Notes: generated from the letters alone by a model not told the origin. Counted from the first letter of the stretch, positions 1 to 7,533 are shown. The stretch is 12,823 nucleotides of DNA from Thioalkalivibrio nitratireducens (GCA_011390385.1 JAABSN010000089.1:1-12823); one strand, 5' to 3'. Made by a program: numbers and translations.

Positions 1-36
1 CTGGGTTGCTGACGGCATGAGCACGGAGGATATTCG

Positions 37-1080
37 ATGCGAAGCCTGATTTTTGCGGCAGCTGCCGTCGCCCTTGCCGCCGCTACCCCGCTCGCCGCGG
101 ACCGTGGTGCTCACGGTCTTTCTCTGCCCGCCAGTTTCTCGGGCGTGCTGCCCTGTGCCGATTGCCCAGGCATCCGGCACCATCTCGACGTCTGGCCCGA
201 TCAGGGCTATGTCCTGCGCCGTGAATACCTTGACCGAGATCGTGTCGTCGATGAAACGGGTCGCTGGTATATCGATCCTGCCCGCAACGCGCTGATTCTG
301 CGCGGCTCGGCCGGTGCCGTCTCGGAATGGCGCATCGACGCGAATGAGGCATTGCACCAGCTCGACCAGACGGGTGAGCCGATCGAATCCGAGCTCAACT
401 ACACGCTCGAGGCCGGCGCGCTGGACCCGACTGATGCGCACCTCGCCCTTTCGGGAATGCTCGTCTACTTCGCGGACGCTGCGATTTTCACCGAGTGCCT
501 TACCGGCCAGACCTGGCCCGTGATGATGGAGGAAGACTATCTGGCGCTCGAACGGGCTTATCTGGAAGCCGCGCCCGCCCCGGCTGCACCGCTTCTTGTG
601 CGGGTCGAGGGCACGATCACCGAACGTGAGCCAATGGAAGGTCCGCCGCGCCGCTCGCTCGTGGTATCGCGGTTCCATCACGTCACTCCGGACGCAGGTT
701 GTGCTTCCGAGCGTGCCATCCCGGAGCTGACCAATACCTACTGGCGGCTAACCCATCTCGATGGCGTGCCGGTCAACCCGCTCGCCGGCAGGATGGAGCC
801 ACACCTGCTGTTTCGCGATGGCGACCGTCCGGGGGTCAGTGGCACGATCGGCTGCAACATCTTCCGCGGCGGTTTCGAACGTACCGGAGACTCGCTGCGG
901 TTCGAGCGCCTTGCCACCACGATGATGGCTTGCCCGCCGGGAGTGGACTTCCTCGAAGCGGCCTTCGGTCGGGCGCTCGGGGATACGCAGGCGTTCGAGA
1001 TCGTCGGCCAGACCCTGCGGCTGATGGGCGCGGACAGCAGCGAGACGGCACGACTGCGCGCGGTCTACACACCGTTCTGA
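37..1080 (+). CDS. Exported NlpE-like / META-domain envelope protein
   Basis: The 347-residue protein starts at an ATG preceded by GGAGGA. It opens with a Sec signal peptide (residues 1-21, hydrophobic Ala/Val core). No Cys follows the cleavage region, so it is probably periplasmic rather than a lipoprotein. Residues about 30-125 resemble the N-terminal domain of NlpE, with a CxxC (C40, C43) in the LPCADCPGI context. Residues about 230-345 are a META (HslJ/heat-shock) domain, with NTYWRLTHLDG, GCN near 272-274 and TMMACPPG near 295. NlpE-type proteins sense envelope or copper stress, and META domains occur in outer-membrane and periplasmic stress proteins; a role here is inferred. The last 37 codons recur in inverted orientation near 3.8-3.9 kb. 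A minus-strand open frame ends inside its stop region (1065-1067), so a convergent gene once overlapped its end. The domain call is firm; the exact function is unknown. Confidence 0.88.
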   Translation: MRSLIFAAAAVALAAATPLAADRGAHGLSLPASFSGVLPCADCPGIRHHLDVWPDQGYVLRREYLDRDRVVDETGRWYIDPARNALILRGSAGAVSEWRIDANEALHQLDQTGEPIESELNYTLEAGALDPTDAHLALSGMLVYFADAAIFTECLTGQTWPVMMEEDYLALERAYLEAAPAPAAPLLVRVEGTITEREPMEGPPRRSLVVSRFHHVTPDAGCASERAIPELTNTYWRLTHLDGVPVNPLAGRMEPHLLFRDGDRPGVSGTIGCNIFRGGFERTGDSLRFERLATTMMACPPGVDFLEAAFGRALGDTQAFEIVGQTLRLMGADSSETARLRAVYTPF

Positions 1081-1128
1081 TCGCCCCATGCGCGTGGTTC
1101 GTCGACCACCGTGGCCTTAATCGCGGCG
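970..1128 (+). repeat. Inverted repeat copy A (159 bp, META-gene 3' end)
   Basis: This segment covers the last 37 codons of the META-domain gene, its stop and 48 bp downstream. It matches the reverse complement of 3760-3918 over its full length without gaps, with about a dozen or so substitutions by eye (over 85% identity). Homology breaks sharply on both sides. On the minus strand an open frame ending at 1065 reads ...IKATVVDEPRAWGDQNGV. The distal copy has a matching frame, ...IKTAVVDEARAWGGPNVV, ending at the same aligned position. The repeat therefore carries the tails of two convergent genes. Confidence 0.9.
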
Positions 1129-1322
1129 CCCCCAACCAGGCGCGCCGAGCACATGGGAAAAGCGCCCGGGACGGCAGCGTCTTCGCGGAAGACAGGTCCG
1201 GATATCTTGTCCGCGGCCGCGGCGCGCTCAACCCGGGCGGCATGCGGCGCAAACATAGCGGGGTCCAAGACGATGATCAGTCCGCCAGCGAGGAGGGAGA
1301 GCCGCCATCGCCGACCAGACCG

Positions 1323-2417
1323 TCAAGGGATCGCAGCGATCGTCAGAAAGGCGCCGAAAATGACCAAGTGCAGCCCTCCCTGCAGGATTGTCGTACGCCC
1401 CATGGCCAGCGAGAGGGTGGCCACGAAGAGTGACAACAGCAGCAGCACAATGTGCTCTGCCTCCAGCCCCAGTGTCAGCGGTTGGCCCAATGCAATCGAC
1501 AGTATGGCCACCAGGGGGATGGTCAGGCAGATACTGGCCAGTGCCGATCCGAGCGCCAGGTTGAGGGCGGTCTGAAGGCGGTTGGCGAGCGCGGCGCGCA
1601 GCGCGGCGGTTCCCTCTGGCAGGAGGACGGTCATCGCGATCACCACCCCGACGAGGGCAGCGGGCAGGCCAGCTTGGGCAACCGCATGTTCGACTGTCGG
1701 CGCCAGAGTCTCGGCCAGCACGACCACGGCCACGAGTGCGATCGGCAGCAGGAGGAGCGCGGTAGCCATCTCTCTCCGGCCCGGCTTGCGATCCTCCAGT
1801 TCCTGCAGTCGTGGATCACTGAAATCGCCGCGATGGCGCACCATCTGCACATACAGGAACAGGCCGTAGAGAGCCAAGGACACGCAGGCCACGAACACCA
1901 ATTGTGGTGTGGCGTAGACGGGGCCCGGCACCGCTACGGTGTAGTTGGGCAAGACTAGGGCCAGCACGGAGACCGTCGCAAGTACGGCGAGGGCTGATAC
2001 TGCGCCCCGCGCAATGAATTCCTGTTCGCGGAATCGAATGCCTCCAATCAGCAGGGACAACCCAACAATGCCGTTCAGCACGATCATGATGGCCGCAAAG
2101 ACGGTGTCGCGAGCGATTTCACTGGTTCCTGCAGGCGCGTTGAGCAGTACCGAGACAATGAGTGCGGCCTCGATGATGGTCACGGCAAGAGCAAGAAGAA
2201 TGGCGCCGTATGGGTCACCCAGGCGCCGCGCAATGGTTTCTGCGTGATGCACGGCCGCCAGGACCGTGGCAAAGAGCAGGATGGCCAGAAGCGGCACGAG
2301 TAGCCCTGGTACAGCCCCCGACCAGAAGACCATGAAAGCCGCGGCACCGGCCAGGGACAGCACCGGCACCAGCGCAGACCAAAGTGGGGCGGGGAGGTGT
2401 TTCAGTACGCCGCTCAC
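1323..2417 (-). CDS. chaA: ChaA-like Ca2+(Na+,K+)/H+ antiporter
   Basis: From the GTG at 2417 the product is 364 residues, close to the 366 of E. coli ChaA. It is a polytopic inner-membrane protein of the CaCA superfamily with the two alpha-repeats. Repeat 1 is near residues 57-87 (HHAETIARRLGDPYG then ALAVTIIEAALI). Repeat 2 begins with LPEGTAALRAAL near 266-277, followed by LNLALGSALASICLTIP. A charged loop (HRGDFSDPRLQELEDR) separates the halves, and the end (GRTTILQGGLHLVIFGAFL) matches the family closely. ChaA exchanges cytoplasmic cations for protons and contributes to alkaline and salt tolerance. The frame stays open to 2570, but that extension is not protein-like. GTG 2417 overlaps the stop of a short leader frame that carries the only good Shine-Dalgarno, so translation is probably coupled. 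It is divergent from the amidase gene and lies inside the 159-bp inverted repeat. Confidence 0.9.
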   Translation of the reverse strand: MSGVLKHLPAPLWSALVPVLSLAGAAAFMVFWSGAVPGLLVPLLAILLFATVLAAVHHAETIARRLGDPYGAILLALAVTIIEAALIVSVLLNAPAGTSEIARDTVFAAIMIVLNGIVGLSLLIGGIRFREQEFIARGAVSALAVLATVSVLALVLPNYTVAVPGPVYATPQLVFVACVSLALYGLFLYVQMVRHRGDFSDPRLQELEDRKPGRREMATALLLLPIALVAVVVLAETLAPTVEHAVAQAGLPAALVGVVIAMTVLLPEGTAALRAALANRLQTALNLALGSALASICLTIPLVAILSIALGQPLTLGLEAEHIVLLLLSLFVATLSLAMGRTTILQGGLHLVIFGAFLTIAAIP

Positions 2418-2440
2418 TGAGCCAGTGCCGCTTCGAACAT
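2414..2440 (-). CDS. Possible 8-residue leader peptide of chaA (MFEAALAQ)
   Basis: On the minus strand a perfect AGGAGG (2453-2448) lies 7 nt before the ATG at 2440. That ATG opens an 8-codon frame, MFEAALAQ, ending in TGA (2416-2414). The TGA overlaps the GTG start of the antiporter as GTGA. The ribosome site is thus correctly placed for the mini-frame rather than for the GTG, as in translationally coupled leaders. An alternative is that the antiporter normally begins at ATG 2440 and a one- or two-base indel, real or a sequencing error, displaced the frame. Homologous upstream regions would decide. Confidence 0.4.
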   Translation of the reverse strand: MFEAALAQ

Positions 2441-2588
2441 TACCGCTCCTCCTGATACGATGGTGGCACTGGCATGACCGGGCCAGTATGACGGGTCTTC
2501 CCGACCGACCTGTAACGGCCAAGCCAGGCCGATTGTCGCAGGGGGGAGCGCGACGGGCAACGGCCACCAATGACCTGTAGGGGGATCC

Positions 2589-3650
2589 ATGATTAAGATG
2601 AAGCGCGCATTTGCGGCACCGGTTCTTGCGGCAGCCCTGATCGCCGGGCCAGTGGCGGAGGCCTGCACCCGCGCCGTGTATCTCGGCCCGGAGGACCGGG
2701 TCCTCACCGGGCGGAGCATGGACTGGAAGCTGCCGATGACCAGCAACCTGTGGGTATTTCCGCGCGGGATGGAACGCAACGGGGTCGCCGGGCCGCGCTC
2801 AGCCACATGGACCTCCAGCTACGGTAGTCTGGTGGTCACCGGTTACGACATCGCGACCGCGGATGGCATGAACGAGGCTGGCCTGGTGGCGAACCTGCTA
2901 TGGGAAGTGGAGGCAACCTATCCCGAGGATGACGGAGAAACGCCGCGAGTGTCGCTTTCGGTATTTCCGCAATATCTGCTCGACCGCTTCGCCACAGTGG
3001 CCGAGGCGGTGACAGACCTGCGGGACAACCCCGTGGAAGTAGCCGGCGGCGAGGTGCCGGTGGGCCCGCCGGGACGCGCGGCGACGGTACATGTGTCATT
3101 GTCGGACGCGACCGGTGACAGCGCCGTGATCGAGTTCGTCGAGGGCGAAATGAGGATCTGGCACGACCGGTCCTATCAGATCATGACCAACGAGCCGACC
3201 TATGACCGCCAGCTTGCCGTTCTGGAGTATTGGCAGAACGTGAACCCGCGCGAGTTCCTGCCGGGTACGGTGCGCGCCTCGGACCGGTTCGTGCGGGCTC
3301 ATTTCTACATCAATGCAGTGACGCAGAGCGCCGATCCGCGTATTGCAGCCGCCTCGGTATTCAGCGTGATCCGGCAGGCGTCGGTCCCTTGGGGAATCAG
3401 CGTGGCGGACGCACCGAACCTGTCCACGACCCGGTGGCGCGTCGTTGCCGACCACCAGGACCGGCGCTATTACCTCGAATCCGTGATCTCGCCCAGCGTG
3501 TTCTGGGTCGATCTGGACAACCTCGACTTTTCGCAAGGTAGCCACGTGGTCAAGTTGGACCTCGGTGTGGATATGGAGCGGGTGTTATCGGGCGAAGTCT
3601 CGGCGGCATTCGAACCAGCCGAGCCCTTTGCCTTCCAGCCTGCGGATTGA
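2589..3650 (+). CDS. Exported linear amide C-N hydrolase (choloylglycine hydrolase / penicillin V acylase family)
   Basis: This 353-residue Ntn-hydrolase-type protein has a signal peptide (residues 1-25) whose cleavage after VAEA would expose Cys26 as the N-terminal nucleophile. Arg42 and Asp45 (GRSMDW) follow the Cys at +16 and +19, the spacing of Cys2/Arg18/Asp21 in bile salt hydrolases. Asn201 in IMTNEPTYD and an Arg in the ASDRFVRA segment (233 or 236) fit the remaining active-site residues. The family cleaves amide bonds of conjugated bile salts, penicillin V or N-acyl homoserine lactones. Gram-negative exported members often act on the last, but the substrate cannot be read from sequence. 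The start is ATG 2589 behind GGGGGA; ATG 2598 is a possible alternative. It is divergent from chaA, with about 150 bp shared upstream. No convincing terminator follows; decayed sequence begins within 30 bp of the stop. Confidence 0.88.
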   Translation: MIKMKRAFAAPVLAAALIAGPVAEACTRAVYLGPEDRVLTGRSMDWKLPMTSNLWVFPRGMERNGVAGPRSATWTSSYGSLVVTGYDIATADGMNEAGLVANLLWEVEATYPEDDGETPRVSLSVFPQYLLDRFATVAEAVTDLRDNPVEVAGGEVPVGPPGRAATVHVSLSDATGDSAVIEFVEGEMRIWHDRSYQIMTNEPTYDRQLAVLEYWQNVNPREFLPGTVRASDRFVRAHFYINAVTQSADPRIAAASVFSVIRQASVPWGISVADAPNLSTTRWRVVADHQDRRYYLESVISPSVFWVDLDNLDFSQGSHVVKLDLGVDMERVLSGEVSAAFEPAEPFAFQPAD

Positions 3651-3673
3651 GCGACGAAGAGACACAACCATGA

Positions 3674-3823
3674 TCCGGGCGGCCAAACCCTAGCCCAGTC
3701 GCGCCCCTGCTGCCTGCGGCTGTGCTGCCCGGCCCAGAAGACTGGAACGAGGCGCTGCGCGTCGTGATCAAGACCGCGGTGGTCGACGAAGCACGCGCAT
3801 GGGGCGGTCCGAACGTTGTGTAG
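3674..3823 (+). pseudogene. 3' remnant of an unidentified gene
   Basis: An open frame with no usable start runs from just after a TGA at 3671-3673 to TAG at 3821-3823. It reads ...LPGPEDWNEALRVV followed by IKTAVVDEARAWGGPNVV. The composition is protein-like. The last 22 residues match, in frame and with a shared stop position, the minus-strand frame ending at 1065 in repeat copy A. This suggests the tail of a gene that once lay convergent to the META gene. I do not recognise the family. Confidence 0.35.
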
Positions 3824-3918
3824 ACCGCGCGCAGTCGTGCCGTCTCGCTGCTGTCCGCGCCCATCAGCCGGAGGGTCTGGCCGATGATTTCGAACGCCTG
3901 CGTATCCCCGAGCGCTCG
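3760..3918 (-). repeat. Inverted repeat copy B (159 bp)
   Basis: Read on the minus strand, this matches 970-1128 base for base without gaps apart from scattered substitutions. Together with copy A it encloses about 2.6 kb containing the antiporter and the exported amidase. Such a pair can mediate inversion of the enclosed segment or mark an old duplication. It ends 58 bp beyond the 3' end of the MscS gene. Confidence 0.9.
3808..3918 (-). pseudogene. META-domain gene fragment (last 37 codons)
   Basis: The minus strand reads RALGDTQAFEIIGQTLRLMG and then ADSSETARLRAVYTTF, nearly identical to the C-terminus of the NlpE/META protein at 37-1080. The original TGA stop is changed to GGA, so the frame runs on into unrelated sequence as far as 3550. 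There is no start codon, signal peptide or META core. It is a fragment carried by the inverted repeat and not a gene. Confidence 0.85.
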
Positions 3919-3976
3919 GCGCAAACCCCACATTTTCGTTGGACGTCTTCGCTGTCCTCCCTCGGGGCTGCAGGGT

Positions 3977-4792
3977 TCACGAAGATGTCTGACTTACCGA
4001 CATCGGGGCACTGGTCGCCATCGCACCCAGTCGCTGCAACGCGGACTTTCCACGCAGTGTGATGTCCGAGACAAAGCGAAACTGCTGCCGTGGGTCCACG
4101 GGATAGGCCTTGACGCGGTAGTGCGTACCAAAGGGACGCTCCTGCGCAATGACCACGATCGGCTTGTCGATCTCCAGAAAGGGACTGGTCAAGGCCACAT
4201 CGCTGAGTGCCTGCGAGACCGCAGTGGCATCGTGATCCGGCTGGAGGTAGAAATGGGCCACGCACTGCAAGCTGGGACCGCCATTGTTCGCATTGTGGAC
4301 GGCTTTGTTCCAGATCTTCAGATGCGGGATGCTGACCCAAGTATCATCCGGAGTCACGAGTTCCATGGTGCGTGTTCCGACATGTTTGACTTCGCCATAG
4401 ACGCCGTCGATCTCGACCCAGTCGCCGGGGCGGTAGGGAAGCTCGAAGGCCGAAACCAGGCCGGCAACGAGGCTGCTGACGTAATCCTTCAACGCGAAGC
4501 CGATGGCGATGCCCACTGCACCCAGCAGCGCCACCATGTTCTGCAGCGATGGCTCGATCACGATTGGCACGATCCAGACCGCGGCCGCCACCAGGATCAG
4601 CAGGCGCGTCAGCGGTATCACCGCGAAAACCAGGAATCGCGGACGGTCGTGCAGTCGGTTCGCGGTCCAGGAAAGCGCCTTTTGCGATACGACGATCAGG
4701 ATCAGCGCAAGCGCGACGACGGACGCGATCTCGATCCACGAGGAGGTGTCCATTTCGTTGAAAAGATTGGAAAGCTCAACACCGGTATCCAT
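3977..4792 (-). CDS. MscS-family mechanosensitive ion channel
   Basis: The 271-residue inner-membrane protein is close to E. coli MscS (286) in length and layout. TM1 lies near residues 19-37 and TM2 near 53-80. The pore-lining TM3 is the Gly/Ala-rich stretch AVGIAIGFALKDYVSSLVAG (about 92-111). After it come the MscS beta domain (PYRPGDWVEIDGVYGEVKHVG) and a cytoplasmic C-terminal vestibule. These channels open under membrane tension and release solutes on hypo-osmotic shock. The gene starts 18 bp downstream of the 409-residue protein gene on the same strand, so the two are very likely one operon with the soluble protein first. The channel core looks complete. Confidence 0.93.
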   Translation of the reverse strand: MDTGVELSNLFNEMDTSSWIEIASVVALALILIVVSQKALSWTANRLHDRPRFLVFAVIPLTRLLILVAAAVWIVPIVIEPSLQNMVALLGAVGIAIGFALKDYVSSLVAGLVSAFELPYRPGDWVEIDGVYGEVKHVGTRTMELVTPDDTWVSIPHLKIWNKAVHNANNGGPSLQCVAHFYLQPDHDATAVSQALSDVALTSPFLEIDKPIVVIAQERPFGTHYRVKAYPVDPRQQFRFVSDITLRGKSALQRLGAMATSAPMSVSQTSS

Positions 4793-4810
4793 GTGCTTGC
4801 CTCGCTTCGC

Positions 4811-6040
4811 TTAAAACGCGTCGACCAGGTAGCCGTGCGACCGCAGGAATTCCCTTACGCCCGGATACCCCAGGGCGGAGACGCGCCAGATGTCCTCGCT
4901 GCTCTGCACCAGTTCCATGGATTGCAAGCGGAGCAGATTCGAGACGATCTGCGTCTTCGGCAGCGGCATCAGTTCTGCCAGGGTGGTTGCGCTCAGGCCA
5001 TTGTGGAGCAACAGGTTGTGGAGGATGAAGATCAGGTCCTCGCCGGTTTCCACCGGCAGCACCGGAGCCTCGATACCGGGTGCAAGCCAGACCACGTCTT
5101 CACCGGCGCTCGGTCCAGGCGATGCAGCGTCGGCTTCGTGGGTCGGGGCCTGCTCGGACTCCGGCGCGGTCCGTAGGCGCTTGCGCCAGTATTCTCGGGC
5201 GATCGCCACGTTGCCTCGGCAATGCGCGGCCAATTGCTGTAGCTCGCGACTGACTTCTTCTTCCGCCCCCGTTTCCTCGCCGCTTCTGGAGAGTAGCGGT
5301 TCTCCAGTACGCGCATTCAGGAAGCATACCTGCTTCTCCCCATCTGCCAGACTCGACACCATGAAATAGCGGGCCAGCGCCCGCCCATCGAAGGCATGAA
5401 GCGCCAATGCGGTGGGCTTCGGAATCGGCCAGACGCGCTGCAAATACGCCCAGGCCCAGCTGTTACAACCGATGATTCCCCCGCCCATCTCGCCGCTGGC
5501 GACCTGCTCAAGCAATTCACGCACCAGCCAGAGCCCATTCGCATGGCGGAGGAACCAACGCTCCAGTTCCGGGATTACCCAGTCGGAATGGGCGGATTCC
5601 CGGTCTTTCTTCACGTTCCATTGTCCGGACAGGATTGCGGCGGGATCCGGTCCCTCCAGGACTTCCGCCTTTCGAAAACTTGCCCAGTGACGCAGTATGG
5701 CGGCCTGATCGACATGCGGCTGGCCGATGAGGAAGAAGATTTCGGATTCCGGGCCATCATCCGGCCGTGCGGTCAGGAATCGATCGAGCGCGGTCGAGGC
5801 TGCACCCCAATGAACCGGAGGTGCGAGATTTTCGAGTTGGATGGTCGGCAGCGCACGCAGATCCTCTTCTGCCTTGGCGTGTGTCTCGAGAGGTTCCTGA
5901 GACGTTTGAAACAAGCTTCGCAAGGATCGCCATTTTTTTCGCGCCACGTTCAGCTGGGTATCGGCGGGAAGATTGAAATCCTCGATGGGCACGACCTCCC
6001 AGGACGGGGTGTTCGAATCAGCCTCGGATTCTTTGTTCAT
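4811..6040 (-). CDS. Uncharacterised degenerate AAA-like protein with C-terminal winged helix, upstream of MscS
   Basis: The 409-residue soluble protein has no signal peptide or membrane span. I do not recognise a named family. Residues about 100-290 look like a P-loop NTPase fold that has lost its catalytic loop: a hydrophobic strand runs into IGQPHVDQAAIL (105-116), where Walker A would need GxxGxGK[S/T]. Later come WVIPELERWFLRHANGLWL (154-172), GGGIIGCNSWAWAYL (187-201) and LAAHCRGNVAIAREYW (270-285); the last resembles the helical lid of STAND/Orc-type AAA proteins. Residues 291-330 are a low-complexity Glu/Ala/Pro linker. Residues 335-405 look like a winged helix-turn-helix (LSATTLAELMPLPKTQIVSNLLRL). 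It lies 18 bp before the MscS gene, which suggests a regulatory or partner role for the channel. A GATAAT-like -10 sits at 6144-6139, but no good -35 was seen. The fold assignment is inference. Confidence 0.8.
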   Translation of the reverse strand: MNKESEADSNTPSWEVVPIEDFNLPADTQLNVARKKWRSLRSLFQTSQEPLETHAKAEEDLRALPTIQLENLAPPVHWGAASTALDRFLTARPDDGPESEIFFLIGQPHVDQAAILRHWASFRKAEVLEGPDPAAILSGQWNVKKDRESAHSDWVIPELERWFLRHANGLWLVRELLEQVASGEMGGGIIGCNSWAWAYLQRVWPIPKPTALALHAFDGRALARYFMVSSLADGEKQVCFLNARTGEPLLSRSGEETGAEEEVSRELQQLAAHCRGNVAIAREYWRKRLRTAPESEQAPTHEADAASPGPSAGEDVVWLAPGIEAPVLPVETGEDLIFILHNLLLHNGLSATTLAELMPLPKTQIVSNLLRLQSMELVQSSEDIWRVSALGYPGVREFLRSHGYLVDAF

Positions 6041-6207
6041 CTTCTCGCTTTTCGCCTACTTAAACGTGTTCGATGGTCTGTGCCGATGGATGGCTCTTGC
6101 TCGTTGGCGCATGGGATTCCGGATCAGCCCTCCTCTCCATTATCCGATCAAAGCCGACGCTTGCGCGCGCAAAGGTCGAAGACGACCAGGGAAAGGGGGT
6201 GACGTTG

Positions 6208-6233
6208 GATCGCAATCGACCAGAGTCGCGATC
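6208..6233 (-). terminator. Weak hairpin after the metallopeptidase-like gene
   Basis: GATCGC (6208-6213) and GCGATC (6228-6233) can pair around a 14-nt loop, about 12 bp beyond the stop of the minus-strand gene at 6245. There is no T-run, so factor-independent termination is doubtful. The rest of 6041-6244 holds only the upstream region of the MscS operon. Confidence 0.2.
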
Positions 6234-6244
6234 ACGGGCCGCTC

Positions 6245-7318
6245 CTAGGTATCCTGCGGGGGGTGGATGACGCGGTGCACCAGTTGTAGCTTTTCCACTG
6301 CCGGGGGCGCAAGAACGAACGGATAGGCGTCCTCGTGCCCGATGCTTCGGTTGAGGCTGTTCAGTGCGAATGCGAGCGGTAGCCAGTGTTCGAGGCTCGG
6401 CGCGAAATCAGATTGTACGTACGGGTCGAACCCGGAGTCTTTCGCCATCGGCTCCGAGCCACCCGTCTCGGTTCTCACGCCGACGCCGAAGGAGCGGGCG
6501 GTCTCGAGGGTGTCGACAATGTGCAGGTAGTGCGCCCAGGTCTCCGCCCAGTCCTCCCAGGGATGACTGCTCGCATAGGCGCTGACGAAGTGCTCCTGCC
6601 AGCCCGCCGGCGGACCATTTGCGTGGTGGCGTTCCAGCGCCTGACCGTAATCCAGGGTTTCATCGCCGAACAGATGGCGGAAGTCCTGCAGCCACTTGCT
6701 GCCGCGTACCAGGCGGTCCCAGTAGTAGTGACCGGACTCGTGGCGGAAATGCCCGAGGATCGTACGGTACGGCTCCGCCATTTCCTGTCGCATGCGCTCC
6801 CGCTTCGCGGGATCGGCTTCGGCGATGTTGAGGGTGATCAGGCCGTCGGCATGCCCCGTGAGCACCCGCCCGCTCTCGTTGAACGCCGGATCGGGATCGG
6901 CGAGGAAATCGAAGGCGAGCCCGGCGGGATCCTGCTGACGGGGCTGCACTGGCAAGCCCAGGCGGATCAGGGTGTACACGAGACGTCGTTTCTGGGTCTC
7001 CAGTCGCTGCCAGAAAATTTGGTTGCCGGCCACGGAGAGATCCGGGATGGTGTTGTTCAGGCGGCAGGACGGGCAGAGCGGGTCGGGATCCTGCTCCGGG
7101 ACCATCCAGTTGCAGACTTCGTACTGCGTCGAGTTGGCGCAGGCGCGGTAGCCGCCTTCGGGCGCAGCCAGCGCGCGCCACAGCCCGTCGCCGACGTCGT
7201 CCAGCGCGGAGATCTCCAACCGGTCCGGCAGAAAGCCCAGCGTGTACCCGCAACGGGTGCACCGCACGTTTTCGAAATAGACATGTTGGCCACAGGACTG
7301 GCAGGCGAAGAGTTTCAT
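6245..7318 (-). CDS. Zinc-ribbon putative zinc-binding metallopeptidase
   Basis: From ATG 7318 the product is 357 residues. It begins MKLFACQSCGQ, giving an N-terminal zinc ribbon (C6, C9, C20, C23). A second cysteine set (C60, C69, C82, C85) suggests another metal site. Residues 190-200 contain the gluzincin-type HExxH (HESGH, 193-197) in the family context GHFRHESGHYYWDRLV. The conserved block SSHPWEDWAETWAHYLHIVDTL (251-270) probably supplies the third zinc ligand, a Glu. This matches a widespread bacterial family of cytoplasmic putative zinc metallopeptidases whose substrate is not known to me. The frame stays open to 7453 upstream, but only this Met starts family-like sequence; the Shine-Dalgarno is weak. 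It is divergent from the coiled-coil pair across about 215 bp with no other gene. Confidence 0.87.
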   Translation of the reverse strand: MKLFACQSCGQHVYFENVRCTRCGYTLGFLPDRLEISALDDVGDGLWRALAAPEGGYRACANSTQYEVCNWMVPEQDPDPLCPSCRLNNTIPDLSVAGNQIFWQRLETQKRRLVYTLIRLGLPVQPRQQDPAGLAFDFLADPDPAFNESGRVLTGHADGLITLNIAEADPAKRERMRQEMAEPYRTILGHFRHESGHYYWDRLVRGSKWLQDFRHLFGDETLDYGQALERHHANGPPAGWQEHFVSAYASSHPWEDWAETWAHYLHIVDTLETARSFGVGVRTETGGSEPMAKDSGFDPYVQSDFAPSLEHWLPLAFALNSLNRSIGHEDAYPFVLAPPAVEKLQLVHRVIHPPQDT

Positions 7319-7533
7319 GGTGCTGCGAGGGATCCGGCCGATCGCGATGGCATGAAATATAGCAGCCCCATCAAGCAACGTTACTCGGACTGACATCGAG
7401 TGGTCGATTTCGGCTAGTCCTTCAACTGCGTTGCTCCTAGCCCCGCCAGCCACCCACCGGTGACAGCGTTGCGTGGCCTGAATAATTGGGCTAGCGTTAC
7501 TGGGTATCGTCGTTTTCGAAAGGAGATGTCGGC

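Noticed and set aside
699..1433. 244-codon plus-strand frame across the end of the META gene
   Set aside because: It is a shifted-frame shadow of the META gene running into the convergent chaA region, with Arg-rich low-quality composition.
2418..2570. N-terminal extension of the ChaA frame to 2570
   Set aside because: The extra 51 residues are Arg/Gly-rich and unlike ChaA, and would exceed the family length; the GTG at 2417 fits better.
2506..2580. Repeated GACCTGTA and AACGGCCA words between chaA and the amidase gene
   Set aside because: The words recur once each, but their order and spacing are irregular; there is not enough to call an operator.
3884..5176. 430-codon plus-strand open frame
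   Set aside because: It is antisense to the MscS gene and part of the 409-residue gene; the residues are His/Arg/Gln-rich with no domain, while the minus strand encodes a clear channel.
6386..7393. 335-codon plus-strand open frame
   Set aside because: It lies antisense to the zinc-ribbon metallopeptidase-like gene, whose HESGH and cysteine motifs are unambiguous.
7319..7453. 45-residue extension of the metallopeptidase-like frame
   Set aside because: The family begins at the MKLFACQSCG zinc ribbon; the upstream residues look non-coding.
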